Assembly (NCBI RefSeq): GCF_003387615.1
Contig: NZ_QUNS01000004.1
Coordinates: 186,001 to 250,000, forward strand
Direction: 5' to 3'
Length of the DNA: 64,000 bases
From: Tenacibaculum gallaicum
Lineage (GTDB): Bacteria > Bacteroidota > Bacteroidia > Flavobacteriales > Flavobacteriaceae
Shown: positions 17,289 through 24,762 of the stretch, one piece after another
Numbering within the stretch: position 1 is the stretch's first letter
Layout: each line of letters opens with the position of its first letter
Notes under the pieces: generated by a model
Seen by the model: the letters and a program-made list of their open reading frames with translations, nothing else
Databases searched by the model: none
Told to the model about the DNA's origin: nothing
Position numbers and translations under genes: made by a program

Positions 17289-19496
17289 TTGATAGTGAGT
17301 ATTACAGAAAAAACACTTCAAGATTTAGAATTCACAACGGTTTTAGAACAAGTTGCAATGCATTGTATTTCTAGTTTAGGAAAAGAAAAAACAATGCAAA
17401 TTCAGCCTATTTCAAACAAAAAAAAGTTATTTTTTGAACTGAATATGGTTAATGAATATTTGGCTTCATTTGAAAATGAAAACAGAATTCCGAATCATTA
17501 TTTTGAAGATATTTCTGAAGAAATTAAACGACTTGCTATTGAAAATAGTTTTTTAGAAACAGATGGTTTCTTAAAAGTTGCTTCAGTTTCAGAAACTGTA
17601 AATGAACAAAAGAAGTTTTTAAAAAAATTTCAAACCTACTACCCTACACTGTTTGCACTAAGTGATGAAGTTGAGCTTACTACCGTTATTGTAGATAGTA
17701 TTAAGAAAGTTATTACTCCATTCGGTGAAGTTGCCGACAATGCGTCTCCTACTTTAAAACAAATACGAAAGGAAATTGGCTCAGTAAGAGGCAAAATTTC
17801 AGAAAGTTTTTCACGTGCCTTAAGTAAAAATATAGCTAGTGGATATTTAGATGATATTAAAGAGACAGTGATTGATAACCAGCGTGTATTAGCGGTTTTG
17901 GCTATGCACCGACGTAAAATAAAAGGGAGCCTATTAGGTTCATCAAAATCAGGAAACATTGTTTATATCGCTCCACAAGCAACACTTTCTTATAGTAGAG
18001 AGTTACAAAACTTGGTGTATGAAGAAAAACAAGAAGTAGTACGTATATTAAGAGCTTTAGCCGGTGAAATAAGACCTTTAACCCCTCTATTAACTGAATA
18101 CGTTTCGTTTTTAACGCATTTGGATATGGTTGGTGCAAAAGCAAAATATGCTAAGACGATTAACGGATTACTCCCAAAAATTACCAAAGAGAAAAAAGTG
18201 TTTTTCAAAAATGCTTTCCATCCTATTTTATGGCAAAAGAACAAGGCTAAGAATATTGACACCATACCGCAAACCATTCAGCTAGATGAACAACAACAAA
18301 TTATTGTTATTTCAGGACCGAATGCGGGAGGAAAAAGCATCACTTTAAAAACTATTGGTTTACTACAGGCTATGTTACAAAGCGGCTTGTTAATCCCAGT
18401 ACATGAACGTAGTGAAACTACACTTTTTAGTACTATTTTAACAGATATTGGCGACAATCAATCTATTGAAAATCAACTAAGCACGTACAGCTATCGCCTG
18501 AAAAACATGCGCTTTTTTCTTAGAAAATGCAACGAAAACACCTTGTTTTTAATTGATGAATTTGGTACAGGATCAGATCCTGAGTTAGGTGGTGCTTTAG
18601 CTGAAATTTTCTTAGAAGAGTTTTATGAGAAAAAAGCCTTCGGAATTATTACTACGCACTATGCTAACCTAAAAGTATTGGCAGATGAATTAGATAATGT
18701 TACCAATGCTAACATGCAATTCGATGAACGCACTTTAGAACCGTTGTATAAGTTGTATGTTGGACAAGCAGGAAGCTCTTTCACCTTTGAGGTAGCACAG
18801 AAAAACGGAATTCCATATAGTTTAATCAACCGTGCTAAAAAACGTGTAGAAACTGAAAAAATTCGTTTAGATAAAACGATTTCCAAACTTCAAAAAGAGA
18901 GAAATCGCCTGCAAAAAACATCTGAGAGTTTAAACAAACAAAAATCAAAAGGGCAAGAACATATTGAAAACTTACAAGAAAAAGAGCTTAAAATACGTGA
19001 AAAGCTAGAAGGTTTTCAAGAATTATATGATAACAATCAACGTATGCTTTCGTTGGGTAGAAAGATTAATGAGTTATTGAACAAGTACTTTCAAACCAAC
19101 AATAAAAAAGAATTGTCAACTAACTTTTTTAAATGGGTAACCGCTGAAAAAACAAAACATTTAAAAAAGAATCCGCCACAGCAGAAAACCAAAATAGAAA
19201 AAAAACAAGAAAAAGCAGCAACACAGAAGCAACAAGAAGCAATTAAAAAAGTAGAAAAAGAAGTGTTGCAAAAAGTTGTGAAGGTTCGGGAAGAAAAAGA
19301 AAAAGAAGCCGAAAAAATTGCCAAAGAAAAAGCTGCTTATGTTTTTAAAGTTGGCGATCGCGTTCGTTTAGTTGATGGAAATGCCGTGGGTACTATTGAT
19401 AAAGTAGAAAAGAAAAAAGCGTTTATTAATTACGGGATGTTCACCACTGAAGCAAAAATTGAACAGTTAGAATTGGTGGAACGCGCAAAAAAATAG
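17289..19496 (+). CDS. MutS2-like ATPase, lacks Smr domain
   Basis: About 735 aa with the MutS-type clamp and ATPase: Walker A GPNAGGKSITLKTIG, Walker B FLIDEFGTGSDPELGGALAE, then a long Lys/Glu-rich coiled coil and a C-terminal small beta domain (VGDRVRLVDGNAVGTIDKV). MutS2 proteins act in recombination control or ribosome rescue; many also end in an Smr nuclease domain, absent here. The start is uncertain: a GTG at 17262 lies inside the inverted-repeat element, while TTG 17289 or GTG 17295 gives the usual SITEKTLQDLEF N-terminus. The stop abuts that of the convergent recombinase. Confidence 0.87.
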   Translation: MIVSITEKTLQDLEFTTVLEQVAMHCISSLGKEKTMQIQPISNKKKLFFELNMVNEYLASFENENRIPNHYFEDISEEIKRLAIENSFLETDGFLKVASVSETVNEQKKFLKKFQTYYPTLFALSDEVELTTVIVDSIKKVITPFGEVADNASPTLKQIRKEIGSVRGKISESFSRALSKNIASGYLDDIKETVIDNQRVLAVLAMHRRKIKGSLLGSSKSGNIVYIAPQATLSYSRELQNLVYEEKQEVVRILRALAGEIRPLTPLLTEYVSFLTHLDMVGAKAKYAKTINGLLPKITKEKKVFFKNAFHPILWQKNKAKNIDTIPQTIQLDEQQQIIVISGPNAGGKSITLKTIGLLQAMLQSGLLIPVHERSETTLFSTILTDIGDNQSIENQLSTYSYRLKNMRFFLRKCNENTLFLIDEFGTGSDPELGGALAEIFLEEFYEKKAFGIITTHYANLKVLADELDNVTNANMQFDERTLEPLYKLYVGQAGSSFTFEVAQKNGIPYSLINRAKKRVETEKIRLDKTISKLQKERNRLQKTSESLNKQKSKGQEHIENLQEKELKIREKLEGFQELYDNNQRMLSLGRKINELLNKYFQTNNKKELSTNFFKWVTAEKTKHLKKNPPQQKTKIEKKQEKAATQKQQEAIKKVEKEVLQKVVKVREEKEKEAEKIAKEKAAYVFKVGDRVRLVDGNAVGTIDKVEKKKAFINYGMFTTEAKIEQLELVERAKK

Positions 19497-20564
19497 CTAT
19501 AAGCTATCTAAAGGGCTACTTATATTTTTAATAGATGCTTTAGATACATGTGTGTAGGTTTGCGTTGTTTTGATACTATGATGACCCAAAAGCTTCTGAA
19601 TAAAACGTAAATCTGCACCACTTTCTAATAAATGTGTTGCATAACTATGACGTAGCCCATGAATACCTATTTGTTTATTTATACCTGCTTTTTTCATCGC
19701 TCTTTTAAATACTTTTTGTACGCTTGTAGTACTATACTGCCCACCATACTGACCTTCAAATAACCAACTTTTTGGTTTATACGATTTGTAGTATGTCCGC
19801 AAAAGTGTGAGAACAGATTCTGGTAGGTTTACATAACGATCTTTTTTACCTTTTCCTTCTAGTATAAGTACCTGCATACGTTTGCTATCTATATGTGTTA
19901 TTTTCAATCCTACTACTTCACTTACTCGCAAACCCATTCCGTAACACAATTGTAGCATTAGTAAGTGCTTTGGATTTTCTACCGCTTTGAACGTTTTTCT
20001 AATATCTGTTTTACTCAGCATTTTAGGCAAAGTCTGTGGTTTTTTAGGACGAGGAATATCAAAAAACATACGTTCTTGATGTAATACTTGTTCAAAGTAA
20101 AATTTTATAGCATTGATTTTTCCATTAATTTTCCGTTCTTTCATTTTTTCTACTTTTACGCAATACAAAAAGTAGTCTTTGAGGCGTTTAGGTGTAAGGT
20201 TATTAACTGAATAACTTTTTAAAATCTTTAGGAGATGTATAAATTCAGAAACATAAATTTTGATCGTATTTTGGCTATATGCTTTGAGCTCTAATTGAGC
20301 TATAAAATTAGAAAGCGCTTGTTCGTTAACTGCATGAATTTTAGATTTTTGTTGAATAAAGATAGATTTTAAAGGTATGTTTAGAGCCTTTCGCACAACA
20401 GGCAAATCTGGGAGATGCCAAGCGCGTTTCGTTTTACTCCATTTAGCAGACGGAAATCTTTTTCTCAACGCATTTTTCTTTTCAATCGTATACTGAAAAG
20501 ATATAAAGATTCTGTTTTCTCCATTATGTTGGTTGGGTGTAAATGTATATTGAGAAAAATCCAT
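19497..20564 (-). CDS. Tyrosine recombinase, integron-integrase-like (SPLD C-terminus)
   Basis: 355 aa from the ATG at 20564; a longer frame reaches 20657 but its extra 31 residues are hydrophobic and start inside the upstream inverted repeat. Residues about 1-70 form an extra N-terminal domain (SAKWSKTKRAWHLPD), followed by the core-binding domain and the catalytic domain with GLRVSEVVGL (first Arg), HGLRHSYATHLL (His-x-x-Arg), GHHSIKTTQTYTHV (His and nucleophile Tyr). The C-terminus SPLDSL is like integron integrases (RSPLD), but the IntI-specific insertion ahead of box II is missing. It faces a small cassette array in the opposite direction, the classical intI geometry. It could instead be a XerC/D-like integrase of another element. 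Confidence 0.88.
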   Translation of the reverse strand: MDFSQYTFTPNQHNGENRIFISFQYTIEKKNALRKRFPSAKWSKTKRAWHLPDLPVVRKALNIPLKSIFIQQKSKIHAVNEQALSNFIAQLELKAYSQNTIKIYVSEFIHLLKILKSYSVNNLTPKRLKDYFLYCVKVEKMKERKINGKINAIKFYFEQVLHQERMFFDIPRPKKPQTLPKMLSKTDIRKTFKAVENPKHLLMLQLCYGMGLRVSEVVGLKITHIDSKRMQVLILEGKGKKDRYVNLPESVLTLLRTYYKSYKPKSWLFEGQYGGQYSTTSVQKVFKRAMKKAGINKQIGIHGLRHSYATHLLESGADLRFIQKLLGHHSIKTTQTYTHVSKASIKNISSPLDSL

Positions 20565-20634
20565 GTCTGTAATTTGTATATTAATTCGTTTGTCGAATTT
20601 AAGTAATTTGATTTTTATATACAAATTACAGACA
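20564..20634. promoter_or_regulatory. Perfect 18-bp inverted repeat at the recombinase start
   Basis: Arms at 20564-20581 and 20617-20634 are exact reverse complements (TGTCTGTAATTTGTATAT), separated by 35 nt. One arm begins at the recombinase ATG; the other contains a TTG placed about 20 nt before a TAAATTCG on the minus strand, so the pair flanks a likely recombinase promoter. Roles possible: operator, recombinase binding sites, or part of attI. Confidence 0.6.
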
Positions 20635-20705
20635 GCAAAAAACAAAACATAAACCATTGATTAAGAACCAAATAAACAACACGCAATATTTAAAATAAAA
20701 CAATT

Positions 20706-20735
20706 TTGTTTGATAAAGAAATGTCCATATATTTG
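20706..20735 (+). promoter_or_regulatory. Consensus promoter TTG-N19-TATATTTG before the first cassette (Pc candidate)
   Basis: TTG at 20706-20708 and TATATTTG at 20728-20735 match the Bacteroidota consensus with exact spacing. It ends 3 nt before the first cassette junction (GTTGGCTGT at 20739-20747), the place of the cassette promoter in integrons. It also shows that the TTG at 20706 is not a translation start. Confidence 0.7.
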
Positions 20736-20738
20736 GGT

Positions 20739-20747
20739 GTTGGCTGT
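20739..20747 (+). other. First cassette junction core (attI/cassette boundary), GTTGGCTGT
   Basis: The 9-mer GTTGGCTGT is the exact reverse complement of ACAGCCAAC at 21874-21882, the start of the attC-like site that ends cassette 1. Complementary ends of this kind are what integron cassettes show after insertion. It departs from the GTTRRRY consensus at one base. Confidence 0.55.
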
Positions 20748-20759
20748 AATTATAAAAAA

Positions 20760-21362
20760 ATGGAGAGAGGAATAATATATACAATTTTTGATTGGATTAT
20801 AGAGAACTTAAAGTATCTAAATCTTGTTGAATATTTTAAAAAAATAGCAGAAAAAATATATCCAAGAAATACTAGAACTGCTTCTAGGGCTGCTGTTGAT
20901 TTATTTATAATACTTAAATGGATAGTGATTAGTCTTTTTTGGTTTTTTAATATAAAAAACTCTTTTGCAAACACAATTGTTTGGTATTTAATCTTTTGCA
21001 ACTTATACACTTATTTCTATCATCACTCTTGGTCAAAAAAATTAGCGAGAAATGAATTTGACCTTGACCGAATAAAAAGAAGGTTTTTGAATTTATTGTT
21101 ATCAATTGCGTTCAACGTGACCTGTTTTGGTTATTTATTTGCTCAACCTTTTTCCTCTAACTTTAAATGGCAAAATGGTTATTCAACATTATCTGATTCA
21201 CTTCTCTTTAGTTTATCAAATTCAATAACTTCAAGTTATGAACCTGTAACTATTATTAGTAGTGTCGGACACAGAATTTCTTTAATAGAGACAATAATAT
21301 CATTTGTTTTCTTAACAATAATTTTAGCAAATTCAATTCCTCAAATAAAAGAAGTAGATTAA
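20760..21362 (+). CDS. Channel-like multi-spanning membrane protein (cassette 1, putative defence effector)
   Basis: About 200 aa from the ATG at 20760. The TTG at 20706 is excluded because it is the -33 box. Four hydrophobic segments are visible: two close together (about residues 47-85, FIILKWIVISLFWFF and IVWYLIFCNLYTYF), one near 110-125, and a last one (IISFVFLTIILANSI). Before the last helix lies SLLFSLSNSITSSYEPV, which recalls the pore helix and filter region of two-TM potassium channels, but without the GYG filter. The stop overlaps the start of the TIR-like gene by one nucleotide, so the two are translationally linked. No known family was recognised; a membrane effector for the TIR-like partner is inferred. 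Confidence 0.65.
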   Translation: MERGIIYTIFDWIIENLKYLNLVEYFKKIAEKIYPRNTRTASRAAVDLFIILKWIVISLFWFFNIKNSFANTIVWYLIFCNLYTYFYHHSWSKKLARNEFDLDRIKRRFLNLLLSIAFNVTCFGYLFAQPFSSNFKWQNGYSTLSDSLLFSLSNSITSSYEPVTIISSVGHRISLIETIISFVFLTIILANSIPQIKEVD

Positions 21363-21868
21363 TGGCATACAGAAACAAAACTTATGTTTGCTTTGATGCA
21401 GATGGAGATATAGAATATTATAGAGCAATGCAGCAATGGAAAGCTGCTGACCATATCGATTTTAACTTTTATGATGCTCACGATTTAAATAACTTACGAG
21501 ATGACAGTAGTGAAGAAACCATTAAACGAAGACTTCGTGAAAGATTTAATGACACTAAGCTTTTAATAGTTTTAGTTGGGAGCCAAACTAGATTTCATTA
21601 TAAATATGTTCGTTGGGAAATTGAAGTGGCCTTAAAATTAGAAATCCCGATAATAGCAGTAAATATTTTAGATAATCAAACTCGTGTTTGGGACAAATAT
21701 CCACCTATTTTAAGAGATGAATTAGTACTAAATGTACAATTTAATCAAATTCTAATTCGACATTCAATAGACAATTGGATTGATGAACATAAAAGACTTG
21801 TTTCTCAAGACGAGAAGAACAATAGAGTTTGGAAAGAACATATCTACAGAAACTTAGGATTGATATAA
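21362..21868 (+). CDS. TIR-like DUF1863/ThsB family protein (cassette 1, Thoeris-like)
   Basis: 168 aa. The N-terminus YVCFDADGDIEYYRAMQQWK, then NDTKLLIVLVGSQTRFHYKYVRWEIEVALKLEIPIIAVNI (about residues 60-100), match the MTH538 TIR-like (DUF1863) fold found in ThsB, the phage-sensing protein of Thoeris defence that makes a nucleotide signal. It overlaps the membrane-protein gene by one nucleotide and is followed 5 nt later by the attC-like site, so the pair fills one cassette. No ThsA (SIR2/macro) partner is nearby; the membrane protein is the only candidate effector. Family call is good; the defence function is inference. Confidence 0.82.
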   Translation: MAYRNKTYVCFDADGDIEYYRAMQQWKAADHIDFNFYDAHDLNNLRDDSSEETIKRRLRERFNDTKLLIVLVGSQTRFHYKYVRWEIEVALKLEIPIIAVNILDNQTRVWDKYPPILRDELVLNVQFNQILIRHSIDNWIDEHKRLVSQDEKNNRVWKEHIYRNLGLI

Positions 21869-21875
21869 AAACTAC

Positions 21876-21935
21876 AGCCAACAAGGTGTATAGTGCATAC
21901 CCTTCGGGATACACACCATACACAGAACGTTAGGT
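21876..21935 (+). repeat. attC-like recombination site between cassettes 1 and 2
   Basis: The site runs from AGCCAAC (21876-21882) to GTTAGGT (21929-21935, a perfect GTTRRRY). Between them GTGTATAGTGCATACCC, TTC and a near-complementary arm ending CATACAC form a long imperfect hairpin with bulged bases, as in attC sites of about 60 bp. The left core is complementary to the start of cassette 1, and the right core to the end of cassette 2 (ACACCTAAC at 23035-23043). Confidence 0.7.
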
Positions 21936-21949
21936 GTAATTTAAACAAA

Positions 21950-22444
21950 ATGAATAACATTGAAAGACAAGAAGCTGCATTACAATTAATAGTTCATACT
22001 CTAAAAGACAGAAGTGGACGAATGGATTTTTATCGCCTTGAAAGGGAACTTCATCGTTCTGGGCATACTTATTTTGAGCCTGCTTTTTTAGCAGATAGAT
22101 TACAACAACTAGAATTAGCAGAATATACACCTTTACAGAGTATTAAGTTAACGCAAAAAGGATGGGATTTTACAACTTTCTATGATTTGAGAATGGAAAG
22201 CAACAAAGAAAACGAAACTCAATATCTAACAACAGAAAATTTAAAACTTCAAAACGAAAATCTAAAACATCAGAATTCGGTTGTTGAAAAACAATCGGAA
22301 ATTGACAATTTGACTATTGAAAATCTCAAATTACAGAATACTCAATTAAAGAGATATATTATTTATTCGGTTATCGCATTTGTAGCAGGAGCCATTTTGA
22401 CAAATTTAAAGCCTATTTGGAATTTAATAAAATCCCTAATTTAG
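21950..22444 (+). CDS. Cassette 2 protein: DNA-binding-like N-domain, coiled coil, C-terminal membrane anchor
   Basis: 164 aa from the ATG at 21950; a GTG at 21893 would place the start inside the attC-like site and is rejected. Residues 1-75 look like a winged-helix domain (RMDFYRLERELHRSGHTYFEPAFLADRLQQLE). Residues about 80-140 are a heptad-like coiled coil with repeated ENLKLQN units. The end is a single membrane helix (YIIYSVIAFVAGAILTNL). No family recognised. It starts 15 nt after the cassette core, and the next gene follows after 87 nt in the same cassette. Confidence 0.65.
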   Translation: MNNIERQEAALQLIVHTLKDRSGRMDFYRLERELHRSGHTYFEPAFLADRLQQLELAEYTPLQSIKLTQKGWDFTTFYDLRMESNKENETQYLTTENLKLQNENLKHQNSVVEKQSEIDNLTIENLKLQNTQLKRYIIYSVIAFVAGAILTNLKPIWNLIKSLI

Positions 22445-22531
22445 TTCTAAAAATCAATTTTCTTCAGTAACATATCACTAAGACTACAGACTAACTAATT
22501 GGTAAACACCTAATTAATTCACACATAAAGT

Positions 22532-23020
22532 ATGGGAGAAAATAAAGAAACTAATGAAATCCTTCAGCAAATACTGAAGTTAATGGCTAAAAACGAAGTA
22601 AGAATTGATACCAAGGAACGAATGTCGGAAGGTGATGGTTTAATTAAAAAAGCAGAAAAAGAAGGAGAAGATGCAGCCAACAAACTTCAAACAATCTTCG
22701 ATCGTATACATGATAAATTATTCACCATTAATAGTATTTTGATAGCACTTTATATTGGTTTTGCTAAATTCCCAGCGGATAACCCACTATTTAGCTTATG
22801 GTATGTTCTTTTACCTATAGGGAGTATTTTTTATCTAGTATATATTGAAATCTCTCAAATGAGTATCTTCAGGCATGCCTCACAAAGAATGAATTGGAAT
22901 TTTTCTACAGATGTTGAAAAATATGGACGAATGATAAATAGACAGAATCTAAAGTCTTTGCTTGCGTGGATTATTACAATTCTATTAGTTATCTTTCTTG
23001 CTATAAAAGTTCTAATTTAG
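22532..23020 (+). CDS. Cassette 2 protein: small three-helix membrane protein, unknown
   Basis: 162 aa. The N-terminal 55 residues are charged and helical; then come three hydrophobic segments: LFTINSILIALYIGFA, LWYVLLPIGSIFYLVYI, and a C-terminal LAWIITILLVIFLAIKVLI. I recognise no family. It ends 14 nt before the inverse core ACACCTAAC of the second attC-like site, so it is the last gene of cassette 2. Confidence 0.65.
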   Translation: MGENKETNEILQQILKLMAKNEVRIDTKERMSEGDGLIKKAEKEGEDAANKLQTIFDRIHDKLFTINSILIALYIGFAKFPADNPLFSLWYVLLPIGSIFYLVYIEISQMSIFRHASQRMNWNFSTDVEKYGRMINRQNLKSLLAWIITILLVIFLAIKVLI

Positions 23021-23036
23021 AATTTAAACCAACTAC

Positions 23037-23053
23037 ACCTAACAATGGTAACC
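23037..23053 (+). repeat. Left part of a second attC-like site, interrupted by an IS
   Basis: ACCTAAC (23037-23043) fits RYYYAAC and complements the GTTAGGT that opens cassette 2. The site then runs into the IS end at about 23054. After the IS, CAATGGCTATAAGTAATTGC (24714-24733) looks like a continuation of a 5' attC half; no matching 3' half with a GTTRRRY core follows. Confidence 0.5.
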
Positions 23054-23093
23054 GTTGCACAAGCTATTAATTTCACCAAAACAAGATATAAAT

Positions 23094-23118
23094 AAGCCCT
23101 TTTGAGGGCTTTTATTTT
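23094..23118. terminator. Terminator at the IS transposase 3' end
   Basis: AAGCCCTTTTGAGGGCTT hairpin followed by TTTATTTT on the plus strand. Because the minus-strand side carries only A-rich sequence and few T, it may mainly stop plus-strand transcription from the cassettes. Confidence 0.55.
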
Positions 23119-24639
23119 ACAATGTAATTTAGTTTCAGGTTAAAGATATGAGGCTTAAAAAGAAGTAAAATACGGTGTATGGTTACTTTTAAAGAAAAAC
23201 AAACCTCTTGCTTGTTTACTGCTCCACTTTTAGTACGTTTTTCAATGAACTTCAGATACTTTTTAAGATTGTAAGCTATGGCCGAGAGCTGCATACATTT
23301 GTTGGCCTGGTTAATTCCTATAGTATTTACTTTTCTTAGTCCCATAAACTGGGTTAGGGTACCAAACACCGGTTCTACAGTACTTTGTCGTTTGGCTTTC
23401 ATATAACGACCCTGCGGACTGTTCACCCGGGCTATATTACGTTGGTACTCTCCTCGGTAATACGTTACCGTAAATTTCTTTTCCTGTGCTGTCCTGCCTA
23501 AACATTGCCTACGTATAGGGCAATCGATACAGACTTTTTTAGATGCACGGTATTCTTTCTTCTTTGTATTGTTCTTTTTCTCGTAAAACACTTTTTTAAA
23601 AGGAATCACCTTTCCTTGTGGACAGATATAATGATCTTCGGATTCATTATAGGTAAATCCATTTGGACTCCCTTTATAGGTACCATGGGGTGGGATAAAA
23701 CTCTTGATTTGTTTCTTCTCTAAAAAGGCATAGTTCTCGCCGCTGCTATACCCCGTATCGGCTACACAGTTTTCCCATACCAAGCCTGAGTTCCATAATC
23801 GCCGCTGTACCCTTTTTACAATATCAGGGAGTTGTTGGTTGTCCTTGCCATCGGCATGGTAGGCTTTAATATCCGTTATAACATGATTGGAGGTATCTAC
23901 AGTAAGTTGGGAGAGGTAATTGAGTTTCCTAGCCTTTCCCGGTTTCACACTGATACGGGCATCGGGATCGGTAGGACTGTAATGGGTTTTATTGCTGGTA
24001 TATCTGGCTCCTTTATTGCCTGCCCCGGGACGCCCGTCCTGTTCTTTTGCCCATTTGATATTCCTGCTGGCAATATCTTGTAACTCCTTTTTACTGGCCG
24101 ATAGGGTTTGTTGTTCCTTCCCTGCCTTGTTCTCTTTCGCCTGACGTAACGATTTGTCCTTGTCTCTTTTGCTAATATGACGAACCTTACGAAGGTGTGA
24201 CTCCAACTCTTCCTCAGGCACTTTGAGCTCCAAACTGTCCATCGAGGCATTGGCTTTTACAGGGGCACTGTCGATAGCCTGGGTATGGCCGCTGACCATC
24301 CCCGAAGACACACATAATTCAAATACCTTAGTAAAAACTTCTTCAAATACTGCTTCAGGAAACAATTGACGCGTACGACTCATCGTAGAGTGCCAGGGAA
24401 GTTCTTCATCGATATCGTAACCTAAAAAGAATAAAATATCCAACCAGACACAGTTTAATAAACACTACCGGATCGATACTCTTTTGTCCGCTACTGCCAT
24501 AGTAGCCTTTGGTTAACTGGTATAGATAATCTAAATCCAATACCTTTTTTAACCGGCGGTAGAAATTTTCTTTGGGAACGCGTTCACTTAACTGAAACTG
24601 ATTGAATAGCTTTTCCTGATATTGTTTTTTGCCTTGCAT
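23112..24639 (-). pseudogene. IS1182-family transposase, frameshifted with an internal deletion
   Basis: The N-terminal frame (24639 to about 24406) has the IS1182-type start YQEKLFNQFQLSERVPKENF and SGQKSIDPVVFIKLCLVGY. The frame then breaks near 24430 and resumes in another frame with DILFFLGYDIDEELPWHS and continues to 23112 (QAIDSAPVKANAS, ADTGYSSGENYAFLEKK, QSTVEPVFGTLTQFMGLRKV). In related transposases about 17-20 residues stand between LVGY and the DIL segment. Both junction codons encode TTGGATATTT-like sequence, so a slippage deletion between short repeats is a good explanation. The transposase is probably inactive. Confidence 0.85.
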
Positions 24640-24762
24640 CCTTCAATTTAAGAATCTTATGAAAGGAAAATATCAACATAATGTCAATTTTTTGCTAACT
24701 TGTGCAACAGGCACAATGGCTATAAGTAATTGCTTACTTTTAGCTTACTTACGAAAAACTGA

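Larger units (their letters stand above)
23054..24708. mobile_element. IS1182-type insertion sequence, decayed
   Basis: Terminal inverted repeats: GTTGCACAAG at 23054-23063 and CTTGTGCAAC at 24699-24708, exact over 10 bp. They bracket a minus-strand transposase with IS1182-type sequence. ACAATGG occurs just outside both ends (23042-23048 and 24712-24718), a possible 7-bp target duplication, but 4-5 nt of unexplained sequence separates it from the repeats on each side. Confidence 0.75.

Noticed and set aside
19497..20564. Classical IntI integrase
   Set aside because: The IntI-specific insertion before the HxxR box is missing, so I call it integron-integrase-like only.
20564..20657. N-terminal extension of the recombinase to 20657
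   Set aside because: The added residues are hydrophobic, lie over the inverted repeat and the likely promoter, and precede a normal ATG start.
20706..20760. TTG start for the cassette 1 membrane protein
   Set aside because: This TTG is the -33 element of a consensus promoter; the ATG at 20760 lies downstream of the expected transcription start.
21893..21949. GTG start for the cassette 2 first gene
   Set aside because: It falls within the attC-like hairpin; the ATG at 21950 gives a normal N-terminus.
23505..24083. Plus-strand reading frames within the transposase region
   Set aside because: They lie opposite the conserved transposase frame and show no recognisable protein features.
23112..24640. 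Programmed frameshift in the IS transposase
   Set aside because: Related transposases have about 17-20 extra residues at the break, so a deletion explains it better than recoding.
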